Shown piece after piece: positions 1 to 8,827 of a stretch of DNA of 64,000 nt (the stretch's first letter is position 1; each line of letters opens with the position of its first letter). The stretch covers positions 1 through 64,000 of the forward strand of contig NZ_JWIF01000022.1 of the NCBI RefSeq assembly GCF_000812685.1, written 5' to 3'. Source of the stretch: Halocynthiibacter namhaensis. Lineage in GTDB: Bacteria; Pseudomonadota; Alphaproteobacteria; Rhodobacterales; Rhodobacteraceae. The translations under genes were made by a program, and so were the position numbers. Under the pieces are notes generated by a model, which had not been told where the DNA came from, did not search any database, and saw nothing but the letters and a program-made list of their open reading frames with translations.

Positions 1-28
1 TGTCAAGGGCGGAGCAAAAATGGGCCAG
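1..28. repeat. IS21 left terminal inverted repeat
   Basis: These 28 bases match the reverse complement of 2500-2527 at about 22 positions. The shared core is AGGGCGG followed by GCAAAA and GGCCA. A degenerate second copy of the GCAAAA...GGCCAG part follows at about 37-59. Confidence 0.8.
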
Positions 29-160
29 TGAGGCGGCGTAAAAGTAGGCCAGTTGAGGCGTTGAGTGACGGTTGGTTTGAGGCGTGCGCCCGGGAACCAG
101 CGGCTCGTCATAAAGCAAGCGTGTTCCCGGGCGTATTGCCCCTATTGGGGCAATTTCTGG

Positions 161-919
161 TCAGTGTTTTTGGGTAGTTTTTCGGCTCTGTCCGAGGCGA
201 TAGCTTTCGCCATTCATTTCCAGGATGGAGACGTGGTGTGTCAACCGATCAAGCAGTGCACCGGTGAGGCGTTCGGATCCGAAGGTCTCGGTCCACTCCT
301 CGAAGGGCAGATTGCTGGTGATCAGGGTTGATGACCGCTCGTAGCGTTGCGAGACCAGTTCGAACAACAGTTCCGCGCCGGTCTTGCTGAGGGGCACGAA
401 GCCCAACTCGTCGATGATCAGCAGCTTTGGAGCCAGCATCTGTTTCTGCAGGCGCAGGAGACGTTTCTCATCGCGCGCTTCGATCAGTTCATGAACCAAT
501 GCTGCGGCTGTGATAAAGCGCACTGGCAGCCCTCTCTGGCATGCTGCCAACCCGAGCCCGAGGGCAATGTGGGTCTTGCCAGTTCCGGACGGGCCCAAGG
601 CTATGACATTCTCACGTCGTTCGATCCAGCCGCAACGCGCCAATTCCAGCACCTGCACCTTGTTGAGCGCCGCGATCGCCTTGAAGTCGAAGCTGTCCAG
701 GCTCTTTGGCGCAGGGAACTTCGCCGCCTTGATCCTGCGCTCCACCATGCGCCGTTCCCGATCGATCAGTTCCAACTCGATCAGGCGGCTCAGATAGGGC
801 ACGTGCCCCTTGTTCTCAGCAGCGCATTGTCGGGCCTGCTTCTCATACTCGCGCAACACCGTAGGCAGTTTGAGCTTCTTGAGGTGATCGGCCAGCAGAA
901 GGTCGGAGGCCTCATTCAT
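161..919 (-). CDS. istB: IS21 helper ATPase IstB
   Basis: This 252-residue protein is the DnaC/AAA+-like ATPase that assists the IstA transposase. It has a Walker A motif (GPSGTGKTH) near the middle and a Walker B motif (LLIIDELGF) downstream. The start was chosen at the ATG at 919 because it overlaps the istA stop as ATGA, the usual translational coupling in IS21 elements; an open frame extends further upstream but runs inside istA. The length is normal for the family and no internal break is seen. It acts only in transposition of this element. Confidence 0.92.
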   Translation of the reverse strand: MNEASDLLLADHLKKLKLPTVLREYEKQARQCAAENKGHVPYLSRLIELELIDRERRMVERRIKAAKFPAPKSLDSFDFKAIAALNKVQVLELARCGWIERRENVIALGPSGTGKTHIALGLGLAACQRGLPVRFITAAALVHELIEARDEKRLLRLQKQMLAPKLLIIDELGFVPLSKTGAELLFELVSQRYERSSTLITSNLPFEEWTETFGSERLTGALLDRLTHHVSILEMNGESYRLGQSRKTTQKH

Positions 920-2406
920 GATGCCCCCTCCGACAGCAGCGCCATGTAGCTTGAAGCCTTCGTGGTCTGCACTGCTGCACGCGGCAGATAGGGATAGAGC
1001 GACAGGTCGAGCCGTGCGGGACGGCATTCCACCTGACACAGCACCAGATGCTTGATTGCGTCAAAGGCGATGGCCCGCTTTTGCAGCGCCACGCGCACCG
1101 CCGCACACAAAACTGGAAGCTCAAAGCTCTCCAGGAGCCGTAGAACCTGGGTGAACTCACGTCGCCCCTGTCGGGCCTGACGCGCCTCCATCAAGCGGCG
1201 CAAGGTTTGCAGCTCTTCGGGCATCTCCCAATCGGCCAAGGGTGCAGCCTGATCAAGGGCACCGGGCTTTCTCTCCAGAAGCGCAAAGTAATGTACCGGA
1301 TTGAACACCATCTGTTCCCGCTCGTAGCAACGGGGATGGCGGGCAATGATCTCGCCACCACAGCCGATCTCCACCACATTCACAAAGGCCCGGATCGTCA
1401 CATCCCGGAAGCCATAGGTGCTGGGCACCGAGTAATCATTAGTCTTGTAGCGCACCAAGGATTGTGAACTGACGCGGCCAGTGGCTTTGGCGCAAGCCTC
1501 GTAGGCTGCGCTCGGCAATGGCGACATCGCCGCAAGGTCACCCTGCAAACGCTGGCCAATCGTCTCCGTATGCCCATGCAGAACCGCTGATTGTCGCTTG
1601 CGACATTGCTCTTCCAGCCAGGCGTTGAAGCTCTCGATGTCTGCAAACTCCGGCAGTGGCACCATCAAATTGCGCCGCGACCAACCAACCAGACCTTCCA
1701 CCTTGCCCTTATCGTTGCCCTTGCCTGGGCGGCCATAGCGATCATCAAACAAGTAATGCGACAGCATCTCTGTAAACATCTGCGTCCGACGACGACGGCC
1801 ATCCGCCTCGATCTTGGCAACAAGACAGCTATCGTTGTCGTAAACCACAGACAGTGGCACCGCGCCAAAAAAGCCAAAGGCGTGAACATGGCCGTCCATC
1901 CAGGCCTCTGATGTGGCCGCGTGATCGGCTCGACTGTAACAGCCATCGCCTTGGGGAAGCTCGAAAGCAAAGAAGTGACCCTTCTGCTGAATGCCGGCCA
2001 AGACAACAACGGCCTCGCCAAAATCCGCCTGCCCATGCCCGGGCGGATGCGCCAGCGGAATGAACATCTCGCGCGCCTTCTGACGGTGGGCCCGAACGTA
2101 GTCCTTTACCGTCGTATAACCACCGGTGAACCCTTTCTCCGCACAAAGCCGGTCGTAAATCCGCTTCGCCGTGTGACGCTGCTTCTTCGGGACCTCCAGG
2201 TCCTTCAAAAGCCACGCATCGACATAACCCGTGAACCCATCCAGCTTCGGACGGCGCACATCCTTCTCCCGCCGGTAGCCCGGCGGCACCGGAAACGCGC
2301 ACATCTTGTCAACCGTTCCGCGCGCCAAGCCAAAATCACGTGCTATCGACCGCTTGCTGCGACCCTCATCAAAGTGCGCCCGGCGCACCTGCAAATAAAC
2401 TTCCAC
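916..2406 (-). CDS. istA: IS21 transposase IstA
   Basis: This is a DDE-type integrase/transposase of about 496 residues. An N-terminal helix-turn-helix (around SKRSIARDFGLARGTVDKM) is followed by a catalytic core whose acidic residues are visible as GQADFGEA, VVYDNDSCLV and KGKVEGLVGW. The start is taken as the GTG at 2406, which sits about 9 bases after a GGAGG; the open frame extends upstream but without family similarity. An ATT three codons earlier is a less likely alternative. The gene is intact and overlaps istB by four bases. Confidence 0.88.
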   Translation of the reverse strand: MEVYLQVRRAHFDEGRSKRSIARDFGLARGTVDKMCAFPVPPGYRREKDVRRPKLDGFTGYVDAWLLKDLEVPKKQRHTAKRIYDRLCAEKGFTGGYTTVKDYVRAHRQKAREMFIPLAHPPGHGQADFGEAVVVLAGIQQKGHFFAFELPQGDGCYSRADHAATSEAWMDGHVHAFGFFGAVPLSVVYDNDSCLVAKIEADGRRRRTQMFTEMLSHYLFDDRYGRPGKGNDKGKVEGLVGWSRRNLMVPLPEFADIESFNAWLEEQCRKRQSAVLHGHTETIGQRLQGDLAAMSPLPSAAYEACAKATGRVSSQSLVRYKTNDYSVPSTYGFRDVTIRAFVNVVEIGCGGEIIARHPRCYEREQMVFNPVHYFALLERKPGALDQAAPLADWEMPEELQTLRRLMEARQARQGRREFTQVLRLLESFELPVLCAAVRVALQKRAIAFDAIKHLVLCQVECRPARLDLSLYPYLPRAAVQTTKASSYMALLSEGAS

Positions 2407-2499
2407 AGTGTAAATCCTCCAGCCCTCCCTGCTCAAACAGTTCAGACAAAAAGTGGACGACTTTTGCGCCGCCCGCACCGGTGAAATACCGGCGCTACT

Positions 2500-2527
2500 G
2501 TGGCCTAATTTTGCACCGCCCTATACA
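2500..2527. repeat. IS21 right terminal inverted repeat
   Basis: Read on the minus strand this begins TGTATAGGGCGG and matches the left end at 1-28. A second internal copy of the repeat with a GCAAAA core lies just inside, at about 2450-2475. The right boundary of the element is taken as 2527 because the match stops there. Confidence 0.8.
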
Positions 2528-2538
2528 CGAAATATGCT
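2511..2538 (+). promoter_or_regulatory. possible hybrid promoter at IS21 right end
   Basis: A -35-like TTGCAC (2511-2516) lies inside the IS terminal repeat and points outward. A -10-like TATGCT (2533-2538) lies 16 bases downstream in the flanking DNA. Transcription would start about 28 bases before the ATG at 2573. The match is only partial (3 of 6 and 4 of 6 to the sigma-70 consensus), so this is an inference. Confidence 0.3.
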
Positions 2539-2572
2539 AACATAATCCATGAAACTAAACTGGGGGAAAATT

Positions 2573-2833
2573 ATGATTATTAAGAAAGCTATTCTATCAT
2601 CGGCTTTGGTATTGGCGCTAAGTGCCGCAAGTGTGAGCGCCGGGGAAGTCCTGCCTCCGCCTGTAACCAGTTCAAGCTCGAATGACAGTGGTAAACTTGT
2701 GTTGGGCGCGCTGATTGTAGGGGCCTTGATTTGGGCGTTTACCAGTGGTGGTTCACAGGCGGAAGAACCCGAAGTCAGCCGGCAAACACCTGTTGAAGGT
2801 CGCACCAAAGGTGCTGTCGTTATGGAATTCTGA
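2573..2833 (+). CDS. small secreted or membrane protein, unknown function
   Basis: I do not recognise this 86-residue protein. It starts with a clear signal peptide (lysines, then a hydrophobic stretch ending ASVSAGE), followed by a short Pro/Ser-rich segment, a second hydrophobic stretch (LVLGALIVGALIWAF) and a polar tail. The ATG at 2573 was preferred over one 24 bases upstream because a GGGGGA Shine-Dalgarno sits 6-7 bases before it. The gene follows the IS21 right end by 46 bp and ends at a hairpin terminator, so it is a single-gene unit whose native promoter may have been displaced by the insertion. Confidence 0.7.
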   Translation: MIIKKAILSSALVLALSAASVSAGEVLPPPVTSSSSNDSGKLVLGALIVGALIWAFTSGGSQAEEPEVSRQTPVEGRTKGAVVMEF

Positions 2834-2862
2834 TTGGGTCTATAAGAATCCAAAATCAATTG

Positions 2863-2895
2863 GGCCCAGTCTGCATGTCAGATTGGGCCTTTTTA
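2863..2895 (+). terminator. Rho-independent terminator
   Basis: An 11-bp stem (GGCCCAGTCTG paired with CAGATTGGGCC, one G-T pair) with a 5-base loop is followed by five T. It serves the small gene ending at 2833 and overlaps the 3' end of the convergent hydroxylase gene. Confidence 0.85.
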
Positions 2896-3816
2896 CTTAT
2901 CATTCCGCTTTGGAAATAGACGTGATCGCATCTGGACCAGAGGGTAGGTTAAATTGTAAACCAGATCGTTTTCACGGTTTTTATCCTTTGACGCATCTTC
3001 TACGCCCAGAGTTATTTTCTCTTCGGATTCAATAATATATAGGGTCCCGAATACCCAATCCCAAACCGCAAGCGTATGCCCGTAGTTTTTGTTAAAATGC
3101 TTGGGGTTGGTGCTGTGGTGGACCTGATGTTGCGCGGGCGAGATCACGAGGTGCTCAAACAGCGGGCCAAAACTGATCCAAAGATGTGAATGGTGGAAGT
3201 TTGCCATGGCAAAATTCGCTAAGACAAATAACGCATTGATGCCAGCAATCGTGACAATCATTGTGCCGGGATCAAGCACACCAATCAGTAACCCTTGGAA
3301 CAGGCCAATAAGGCTGCTGTTGATCACTAGAGATGACACAAGAACCAGCGGGTGTTGGCGATATGCGGTAAAAGGGGTGAGGACCTGGGCGCTATGATGC
3401 ACGGCATGCAGCGGCCAGAGCAAATGGATCTGATGGTGGATACGATGGCTGCAATAGCTGGCAAAATCTGCAGCCAGCCACAACAATACGGTTAGGATGA
3501 TGGGCGAAACAACCGCACCATCCGATTGACCAACAAGGGATGCGACGCCAACTGCCACGACACTTGTCAACGAGAGGCGGCCAAATACGTTGAAAAATCC
3601 CAACAATCGGCCGATGATGAACAGCTTTAAGTCCAAGACATGGGATCTGTGAAACCATATTTTGCGCGGCATAACCCATGACCAAAATCCGTTATCGACC
3701 TTGCGAAAACGATAAATAAGCCAAGCAATAGGCAGGCTGAACAGCAGATATTCAGGGGCTGTCATTATATACGAGCCAAAGAAAGATGCGTATAGATCGA
3801 GAAATGTTTCTTGCAA
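2893..3816 (-). CDS. sterol desaturase / fatty acid hydroxylase family protein
   Basis: This 307-residue integral membrane protein belongs to the di-iron fatty acid hydroxylase superfamily. The histidine clusters that bind the di-iron centre are visible as HRIHH, HAVHH, HHSH and HQVHH, with hydrophobic membrane segments in the first half. The substrate cannot be told; family members act on sterols, carotenoids, alkylglycerols or ceramide-like lipids. The start is a TTG at 3816 with a weak AGG upstream; an ATG 17 codons further in (3765) lacks a ribosome site. It is transcribed alone, convergent with the small secreted-protein gene and divergent from purM. Confidence 0.82.
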   Translation of the reverse strand: MQETFLDLYASFFGSYIMTAPEYLLFSLPIAWLIYRFRKVDNGFWSWVMPRKIWFHRSHVLDLKLFIIGRLLGFFNVFGRLSLTSVVAVGVASLVGQSDGAVVSPIILTVLLWLAADFASYCSHRIHHQIHLLWPLHAVHHSAQVLTPFTAYRQHPLVLVSSLVINSSLIGLFQGLLIGVLDPGTMIVTIAGINALFVLANFAMANFHHSHLWISFGPLFEHLVISPAQHQVHHSTNPKHFNKNYGHTLAVWDWVFGTLYIIESEEKITLGVEDASKDKNRENDLVYNLTYPLVQMRSRLFPKRNDK

Positions 3817-4115
3817 AAGAGGGACCTAAGCTTTGATTTCAGGGAACGCTTGACCAAGGAACGAACGCGGCAAGCAATGATGACGGTTAGTCTAAGCCCA
3901 GGAGGGCGTAATCGTAACCACGAAATCCAAGGTGCTGTGCCTACGTCTTTATATCAATTGTGCGATATCCGTCAAAGCACCATCTTGATATTTTCCCCAT
4001 CACGGGCGCAGTCGCAGTTTCTGGGAAAAATCAGCTGAAGGGGGGCTTCTGCAATCGACACGCGGGCATTTGGGTGGTAATTGGCGCGCAAAGGAATCTT
4101 AGCCGGAGCGCCACA

Positions 4116-5162
4116 ATGACAGATGCAAAAAACGGGATCACCTATGCGGATGCGGGTGTGGACATTGATGCGGGCAATGAGCTTGTCGAACGCATCAAGC
4201 CAGCAGCCAAGCGCACAACGCGTCCAGGCGTCATGTCTGGTCTTGGCGGTTTTGGTGCGATGTTTGACCTGAAAGGCGCGGGCTATAACGATCCGATCCT
4301 TGTGGGTGCGACCGATGGCGTTGGCACCAAGCTGCGCATCGCGATTGACACGGGAAACTTTGACACCATTGGCATCGATCTGGTTGCCATGTGTGTGAAT
4401 GATCTGATCTGTCAGGGGGCTGAGCCGCTGTTTTTCCTAGACTATTTTGCCACCGGCAAACTGGACCTCGAAAGCGCGACCACCATCATCAATGGTATTG
4501 CCGAAGGCTGTGCGCAGTCTGGTTGTGCCTTGATCGGTGGCGAAACCGCTGAAATGCCCGGCATGTATTCTGAGGGCGATTTTGATCTTGCGGGCTTTGC
4601 GGTTGGCGCGATGGAACGCGGTGCGACTTTGCCGGCGGAAATGTCTGAAGGCGACGTGTTGTTGGGGCTTTCTTCCAATGGTGTGCATTCCAACGGTTAC
4701 AGCCTTGTGCGCAAACTGGTTGATCTGTCCGGGCTTGGTTGGGACGCGGATTGCCCATGGGGCGACGGTACTTTGGGCGCGGCTTTGCTTGCGCCAACCA
4801 AGCTGTATGTCAAAGGTTCTGTTGCGGCGATGAAAGCGGGCACATTGCGCGGTTTGGCCCATATCACCGGTGGTGGTCTGACGGAAAACCTGCCGCGCGT
4901 CTTGCCTGAGGGCATGGGCGCTGAGATCGACTTGAATGCATGGGAATTGCCTGGTGTGTTTAAATGGCTGGCGGCGCAAGGTGGTATGGCCGAATCTGAG
5001 ATGTTGAAAACCTTCAACTGCGGCATTGGCATGATCGCGGTCGTTTCCGCTGACAAAGTGGCAGAAGCACAGAAAATCTTTGAGGACGCAGGCCACGATG
5101 TGTGTACCTTGGGGCAGCTTTCCGCAGGCGAGGGCGTGTCTTACAAAGGCACTTTGCTGTGA
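4116..5162 (+). CDS. purM: phosphoribosylformylglycinamidine cyclo-ligase
   Basis: PurM (348 residues) makes aminoimidazole ribonucleotide from FGAM with ATP, in cytoplasmic purine synthesis. The N-terminal region shows the family sequence GGFGAMFDL and [10 protein letters not shown] of the ATP/substrate site, and the length is typical. The ATG at 4116 was chosen because the family similarity begins at [10 protein letters not shown] just after it and a GGAG lies upstream; the open frame runs about 50 codons further upstream without similarity. It overlaps purN by four bases. The roughly 300 bases upstream (3817-4115) hold no gene and must contain the promoter. Confidence 0.96.
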   Translation: MTDAKNGITYADAGVDIDAGNELVERIKPAAKRTTRPGVMSGLGGFGAMFDLKGAGYNDPILVGATDGVGTKLRIAIDTGNFDTIGIDLVAMCVNDLICQGAEPLFFLDYFATGKLDLESATTIINGIAEGCAQSGCALIGGETAEMPGMYSEGDFDLAGFAVGAMERGATLPAEMSEGDVLLGLSSNGVHSNGYSLVRKLVDLSGLGWDADCPWGDGTLGAALLAPTKLYVKGSVAAMKAGTLRGLAHITGGGLTENLPRVLPEGMGAEIDLNAWELPGVFKWLAAQGGMAESEMLKTFNCGIGMIAVVSADKVAEAQKIFEDAGHDVCTLGQLSAGEGVSYKGTLL

Positions 5163-5761
5163 TTGCAGACAAAAAACGGGTCGCCGTCCTGATTTCAGGG
5201 GGCGGCTCGAATATGATGACCTTGGCGCAGGATATGCTGGGCGATCCCAGCCATCCCGGCACGCCGGTTTTGGTGCTTAGCAATATCGCAGATGCAGATG
5301 GTTTGGCGAAGGCGCAAGACCTTGGCATTGCGACCCAAGTCATTGATCAGAAAAGCCATGCCTCGCGTGAAGAATTTGATGCGTCCCTGAATGACGCATT
5401 GCGCCAAGCGGCACCGGATGTGATTTGCCTTGCAGGTTTTATGCGCATTCTATCCCCTGTGTTTGTGAACGCATGGGACGGAAAAGTTTTAAATATTCAC
5501 CCATCTTTGCTGCCAAAATATAAAGGCCTGCACACCCATGCCCGCGCGATTGAAGCGGGTGATCCAGAAGCTGGATGTTCGGTGCACCGTGTCACGGCCG
5601 GGCTTGATGAAGGCCCTGTCTTGGGGCAAGCGCATGTGGATATTGAACCAGACGACACGCCTGAGACCCTTGCAAGCCGGGTTTTGGTACAGGAACACCT
5701 TCTCTATCCGGCGGTGTTACGTCGTTTTTTGGGGGGAAACGAGGGGCATTTGCGTCTCTGA
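5159..5761 (+). CDS. purN: phosphoribosylglycinamide formyltransferase
   Basis: PurN (200 residues) transfers a formyl group from 10-formyltetrahydrofolate to GAR. Visible motifs are the phosphate-binding SGGGSN near the N terminus, the folate/catalytic [10 protein letters not shown] and the aspartate region LDEGPVL. The start is a GTG at 5159 that overlaps the purM stop (GTGA), giving translational coupling; an open frame continues upstream inside purM but the family sequence begins at [11 protein letters not shown]. purM and purN together form a two-step purine unit followed closely by rnd. Confidence 0.95.
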   Translation: MIADKKRVAVLISGGGSNMMTLAQDMLGDPSHPGTPVLVLSNIADADGLAKAQDLGIATQVIDQKSHASREEFDASLNDALRQAAPDVICLAGFMRILSPVFVNAWDGKVLNIHPSLLPKYKGLHTHARAIEAGDPEAGCSVHRVTAGLDEGPVLGQAHVDIEPDDTPETLASRVLVQEHLLYPAVLRRFLGGNEGHLRL

Positions 5762-5821
5762 TCTTGTCCTGACGGGGCTTTGTGTCTTAGAATTACCGAA
5801 AAGAAAGTTTAAACAGGCCCT

Positions 5822-6979
5822 ATGCAGACAATCACAACGACCGAAGCGCTTGCCGAATTCTGTGCCCGCGCCGCCCAACATCCTTATGTTACTGTAGACA
5901 CCGAGTTTTTGCGGGAACGGACGTATTACTCCAAGCTGTGCCTCGTGCAGATGGCCTATTCTGGCAATGGTAAAAACGACGCTGTGCTGGTTGATCCCTT
6001 GGCGAATGGTTTGTCGCTTGAGCCGATGTATGACCTGTTTCGCAATGAAGATGTGGTCAAAGTGTTTCATGCCGCGCGCCAAGATCTTGAAATATTCTTT
6101 ATCGAAGCGGGTGTTTTTCCAATTCCTTTGTTCGACAGCCAAGTTGCAGCGATGGTCTGCGGCTTTGGAGAGCAGGTGGGATATGAAACGCTTGTGCGTA
6201 AGATCGCTAAGCAACCTCTTGATAAATCGTCACGTTTCACTGATTGGTCGCGCCGTCCATTGACGGATGCGCAGAAAACATATGCCATTGGGGATGTGAC
6301 TTATCTGCGTGAGATATATGAGAAATTGGCGGCTGACCTTGCGAAAAATGGCCGTACACCGTGGTTGGAAGAAGAACTGAAGGTTCTCTTGTCCCCCGAG
6401 ACCTATCTTATTCAGCCGGAAAACGCTTGGAAGCGTCTGAAAACGCGCTCTAGTTCGGGGTCGTTTCTTGCGATCGCACGTGAGCTGGCGAAGTTCCGCG
6501 AAAGCTATGCCCAGGATCGCAATATGCCGCGAAACCGGGTGATGAAAGATGATGCGTTGATGGAACTTGCGTCGACCAAACCCCAGAACGAACAAGACTT
6601 GGGGCGTTCGCGCCTGTTGTTGCGTGAGGCCCGTAAAGGCAATATCGCTGATGGTATTCTGGCTGCGGTGAAGGCAGGGCTTGCGGTTGATCCAAAGGAA
6701 TACCCCAAAGTTGCCAGCGACAAAGATAAATTGCAGGTTAACCCGGCACTTGCAGATCTGTTGCGTGTTCTGTTGAAAGCAAAATCTGAATCGGCAGGTG
6801 TGGCGCAAAAAATGATTGCGACGGCTTCTGAGTTGGATGAAATTGCTGCAGGAAAACGCGATGTTCCGTCTTTAAAAGGATGGCGCGGTGAGGTCTTTGG
6901 TGAAGATGCATTACGCCTATGCGATGGTGAAATCGCCCTGACGGCAAAAGGATCATCTGTGAAAGTGGTGAACCTGTAA
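5822..6979 (+). CDS. rnd: ribonuclease D
   Basis: A 3'-5' exoribonuclease of 385 residues that trims tRNA and other stable RNA precursors. The DEDDy exonuclease residues are visible: DTEF near residue 22, HAARQDLEIF in the middle and YAIGDVTYL further on. The second half fits an HRDC-type helical region. It lies 60 bp after purN on the same strand and may be cotranscribed. A short inverted repeat (GGTGAACC / GGTTCACC) spans its stop codon, perhaps a weak terminator against the convergent lipoprotein gene. Confidence 0.93.
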   Translation: MQTITTTEALAEFCARAAQHPYVTVDTEFLRERTYYSKLCLVQMAYSGNGKNDAVLVDPLANGLSLEPMYDLFRNEDVVKVFHAARQDLEIFFIEAGVFPIPLFDSQVAAMVCGFGEQVGYETLVRKIAKQPLDKSSRFTDWSRRPLTDAQKTYAIGDVTYLREIYEKLAADLAKNGRTPWLEEELKVLLSPETYLIQPENAWKRLKTRSSSGSFLAIARELAKFRESYAQDRNMPRNRVMKDDALMELASTKPQNEQDLGRSRLLLREARKGNIADGILAAVKAGLAVDPKEYPKVASDKDKLQVNPALADLLRVLLKAKSESAGVAQKMIATASELDEIAAGKRDVPSLKGWRGEVFGEDALRLCDGEIALTAKGSSVKVVNL

Positions 6980-7009
6980 AGGTTCACCTACAGATGTTTT
7001 GAACGCGCG

Positions 7010-7492
7010 TTAGGGGCGGGCGCTTAGCGCATTAGACGCGCCAATCACGCGGATGCTGTTCACACCTGTAAGCGCGCCATCTGACACATAGGTCGCAACA
7101 GTGACTTCGCGTGATGCTTGGGTGGATTCACTTTGAAACCCACTTGATGGCAGAGCGCGGAATTCAAAACTTAGCACGCCGTCAATGGCCACGCCTTCGT
7201 TGCGCGCAACCAGATCTGCATGGGCCCAACCTTGAACTGGTGGCAAACCTACGGCGTGAACGATGACCCCACCGGATGCGGGTTCAAGTTTCAAACCAAT
7301 GATCTGTGGCATCAAAGGACGGGGATCGGCGGGGGCTTGCGCCTCTGTCGCAGCTTCTTGGGCGCGGTCTTTGCCACCAAACCAGTTAAAGGGGTTCGCC
7401 GAACTAAGAGAGCTCGCTGACCCACCACAGGCAGACAAAAAGACGCAACCTGCCAGCAGTGCGCTGATTGGTTTTACAGCAAAAATCGTCAT
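7010..7492 (-). CDS. putative lipoprotein
   Basis: The 160-residue product begins with a lipoprotein signal (hydrophobic core and lipobox LSAC followed by GGS), so it is probably anchored to the inner or outer membrane after Cys lipidation. I do not recognise the mature domain; it has a short conserved-looking region PQIIGLKLEPASGG and is otherwise without known motifs. The ATG at 7492 was chosen because it has GGAGGG upstream and starts directly at the signal peptide. It diverges from sufE across about 150 bp. Confidence 0.8.
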   Translation of the reverse strand: MTIFAVKPISALLAGCVFLSACGGSASSLSSANPFNWFGGKDRAQEAATEAQAPADPRPLMPQIIGLKLEPASGGVIVHAVGLPPVQGWAHADLVARNEGVAIDGVLSFEFRALPSSGFQSESTQASREVTVATYVSDGALTGVNSIRVIGASNALSARP

Positions 7493-7643
7493 GAAATACC
7501 CTCCGTTTGGGGGAAACCTACCGCAATACACACAGTTTGCAACCCCCGTGACGGTCCTCGGGCTGGACCTTTTAGTTCAAAGCCCCTAAATCGAACGAGA
7601 CGGGCAATACGCCCATAAAAACCGCAGGACGGGGAAGATTGAT

Positions 7644-8057
7644 ATGGCCAGCGCCGCTTTTGAAAACATCGCAGAAGACTTTGATTTTCTTGATGATTGG
7701 GAAGATCGCTATCGCTATGTGATTGACCTTGGCAAAGAAATGCCTGGATTGGATGAGGCGCTGCAAGTGCCCGCGACCAAGGTTGACGGCTGTGCCAGTC
7801 AGGTTTGGATCCACCCAACGCTGGACGGTCAGGTGTTTCAGGCGAAAGGCGAGAGCGACGCGATGATTGTCCGCGGGCTGATCGCGGTGATCTTGGCTTT
7901 ATACAACGGGCTGACTTTGGCAGAGGTCCTTGCGACAGATGCACAAGCAGAACTGTCGCGGCTTGGTCTTGATGAACATCTCTCGTCGCAGCGGTCAAAC
8001 GGTGTGCGCGCGATGATTGAGCGTATTCGACTGGTCGCCACCCAGGCATCGGCTTAA
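7644..8057 (+). CDS. sufE: SufE family sulfur acceptor protein
   Basis: This 137-residue protein accepts persulfide sulfur from a cysteine desulfurase (SufS type) for Fe-S cluster assembly. The family signature is the loop VDGCASQVW with the single acceptor cysteine near residue 51; length and layout are typical. It is not next to other suf genes here, so the desulfurase must be elsewhere. A GGGGAAG Shine-Dalgarno precedes the ATG. It converges on the DUF1638 gene with only 4 bp between stops. Confidence 0.9.
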   Translation: MASAAFENIAEDFDFLDDWEDRYRYVIDLGKEMPGLDEALQVPATKVDGCASQVWIHPTLDGQVFQAKGESDAMIVRGLIAVILALYNGLTLAEVLATDAQAELSRLGLDEHLSSQRSNGVRAMIERIRLVATQASA

Positions 8058-8061
8058 CGCC

Positions 8062-8709
8062 TTATTTATTAAGTGCGGCCAGTTCATTGTGTAAGTCGCC
8101 ATATCCAGTGAACCGGCGTTCATAGCGCAACCCAAGGGTTTCGGCGGCTGCCTGCGCTTTTTTATCAAGGTCTGGGTCATTGACTTGGGCCTGATATACC
8201 AGTTTTTCATAGTTCCCAAAATACATCTCACGCAATTGCGGATGCTTATCAAGACCCATAGGTTTCATGATAAAGGCATCAAATTGGCGCACCAAAAAGT
8301 CAGTCAAATAGAAGGCCGTTATTTCGTCTTCGGCAAGATTGGCGAAGGTGTCGTTTCCTTCGTAGAAGGAATAGCAATGGGGGCCTTGCAGCATTTTAAT
8401 GCCAAGGTCTTCGCATTTCGTTTGCAACATCCCACCTGTACCGCAATCGGCATAGACGACGAATATCTCGTCATAGGTTGAACGATGCTTTGCAACCGAG
8501 GCCTCGATCTCGGGGACGATCTTATCAGGAAATAGGTGGTATTTCGCAGGCAAACAGGTCAGATCCATATGATCCCAGCCATTTATATCTTTCAGCGCCA
8601 AGATCTCACGCGCCAACGCCCCACATGCGATCAATAGGATACGGCCGGGTTTTGTCGCAGCTGCACCATCAAGGCCGGTCTCTGTCAGTGTATTGTCATC
8701 GGGCAGCAT
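8062..8709 (-). CDS. DUF1638 family protein
   Basis: The 215 residues match the DUF1638 family by the segments LLIACGAL, VVYADCGTGG and GPHCYSFYEG, which contain conserved cysteines and a histidine. The biochemical role is not established to my knowledge; in several genomes the family sits beside corrinoid-dependent methyltransferase genes, as here. It lies 118 bp downstream of the corrinoid protein gene on the same strand, with a hairpin terminator in the gap, so expression may be partly separate. AGGAGA precedes the ATG. A role in loading or reactivating the corrinoid protein is only inferred from the neighbourhood. Confidence 0.8.
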   Translation of the reverse strand: MLPDDNTLTETGLDGAAATKPGRILLIACGALAREILALKDINGWDHMDLTCLPAKYHLFPDKIVPEIEASVAKHRSTYDEIFVVYADCGTGGMLQTKCEDLGIKMLQGPHCYSFYEGNDTFANLAEDEITAFYLTDFLVRQFDAFIMKPMGLDKHPQLREMYFGNYEKLVYQAQVNDPDLDKKAQAAAETLGLRYERRFTGYGDLHNELAALNK

Positions 8710-8755
8710 TGGCGATCTCCTGGGTGTTCAACGATCCTGACACGGATGCTGGCAA

Positions 8756-8783
8756 AGAAAAACCCCAGTGCGAACACCAGGGT
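8756..8783 (-). terminator. Rho-independent terminator after corrinoid gene
   Basis: On the minus strand, a 9-bp stem (ACCCTGGTG / CACTGGGGT, two G-T pairs) closes on a TTCG loop and is followed by five T. It lies between the corrinoid protein gene and the DUF1638 gene. Confidence 0.75.
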
Positions 8784-8827
8784 TAGGTCACCCGGATGCG
8801 AACATCCAGGAGAGTGATTTCGTTCGT

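Larger units (their letters stand above)
1..2527 (-). mobile_element. IS21-family insertion sequence
   Basis: Two overlapping minus-strand genes (istA, istB) are flanked by imperfect terminal inverted repeats that begin 5'-TGT and end ACA-3' at 2527. Inside the left end, a second related repeat at about 37-59 follows the first, as is usual for IS21 ends with several transposase-binding repeats. Both genes are intact, so the element could still be active. The left flank lies outside the window, so a target-site duplication cannot be checked. The window starts on the first base of the element, which may reflect a contig break at a repeated sequence. Confidence 0.9.

Noticed and set aside
1829-2302. 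Alternative minus-strand frame of 157 codons inside istA
   Set aside because: It lies within the transposase reading frame and has no family features.
4437-5096. Long minus-strand open frames over purM, and similar antisense frames over gyrA, alaS, cdsA and ligA
   Set aside because: Antisense shadows of clearly identified genes, without motifs or ribosome sites.
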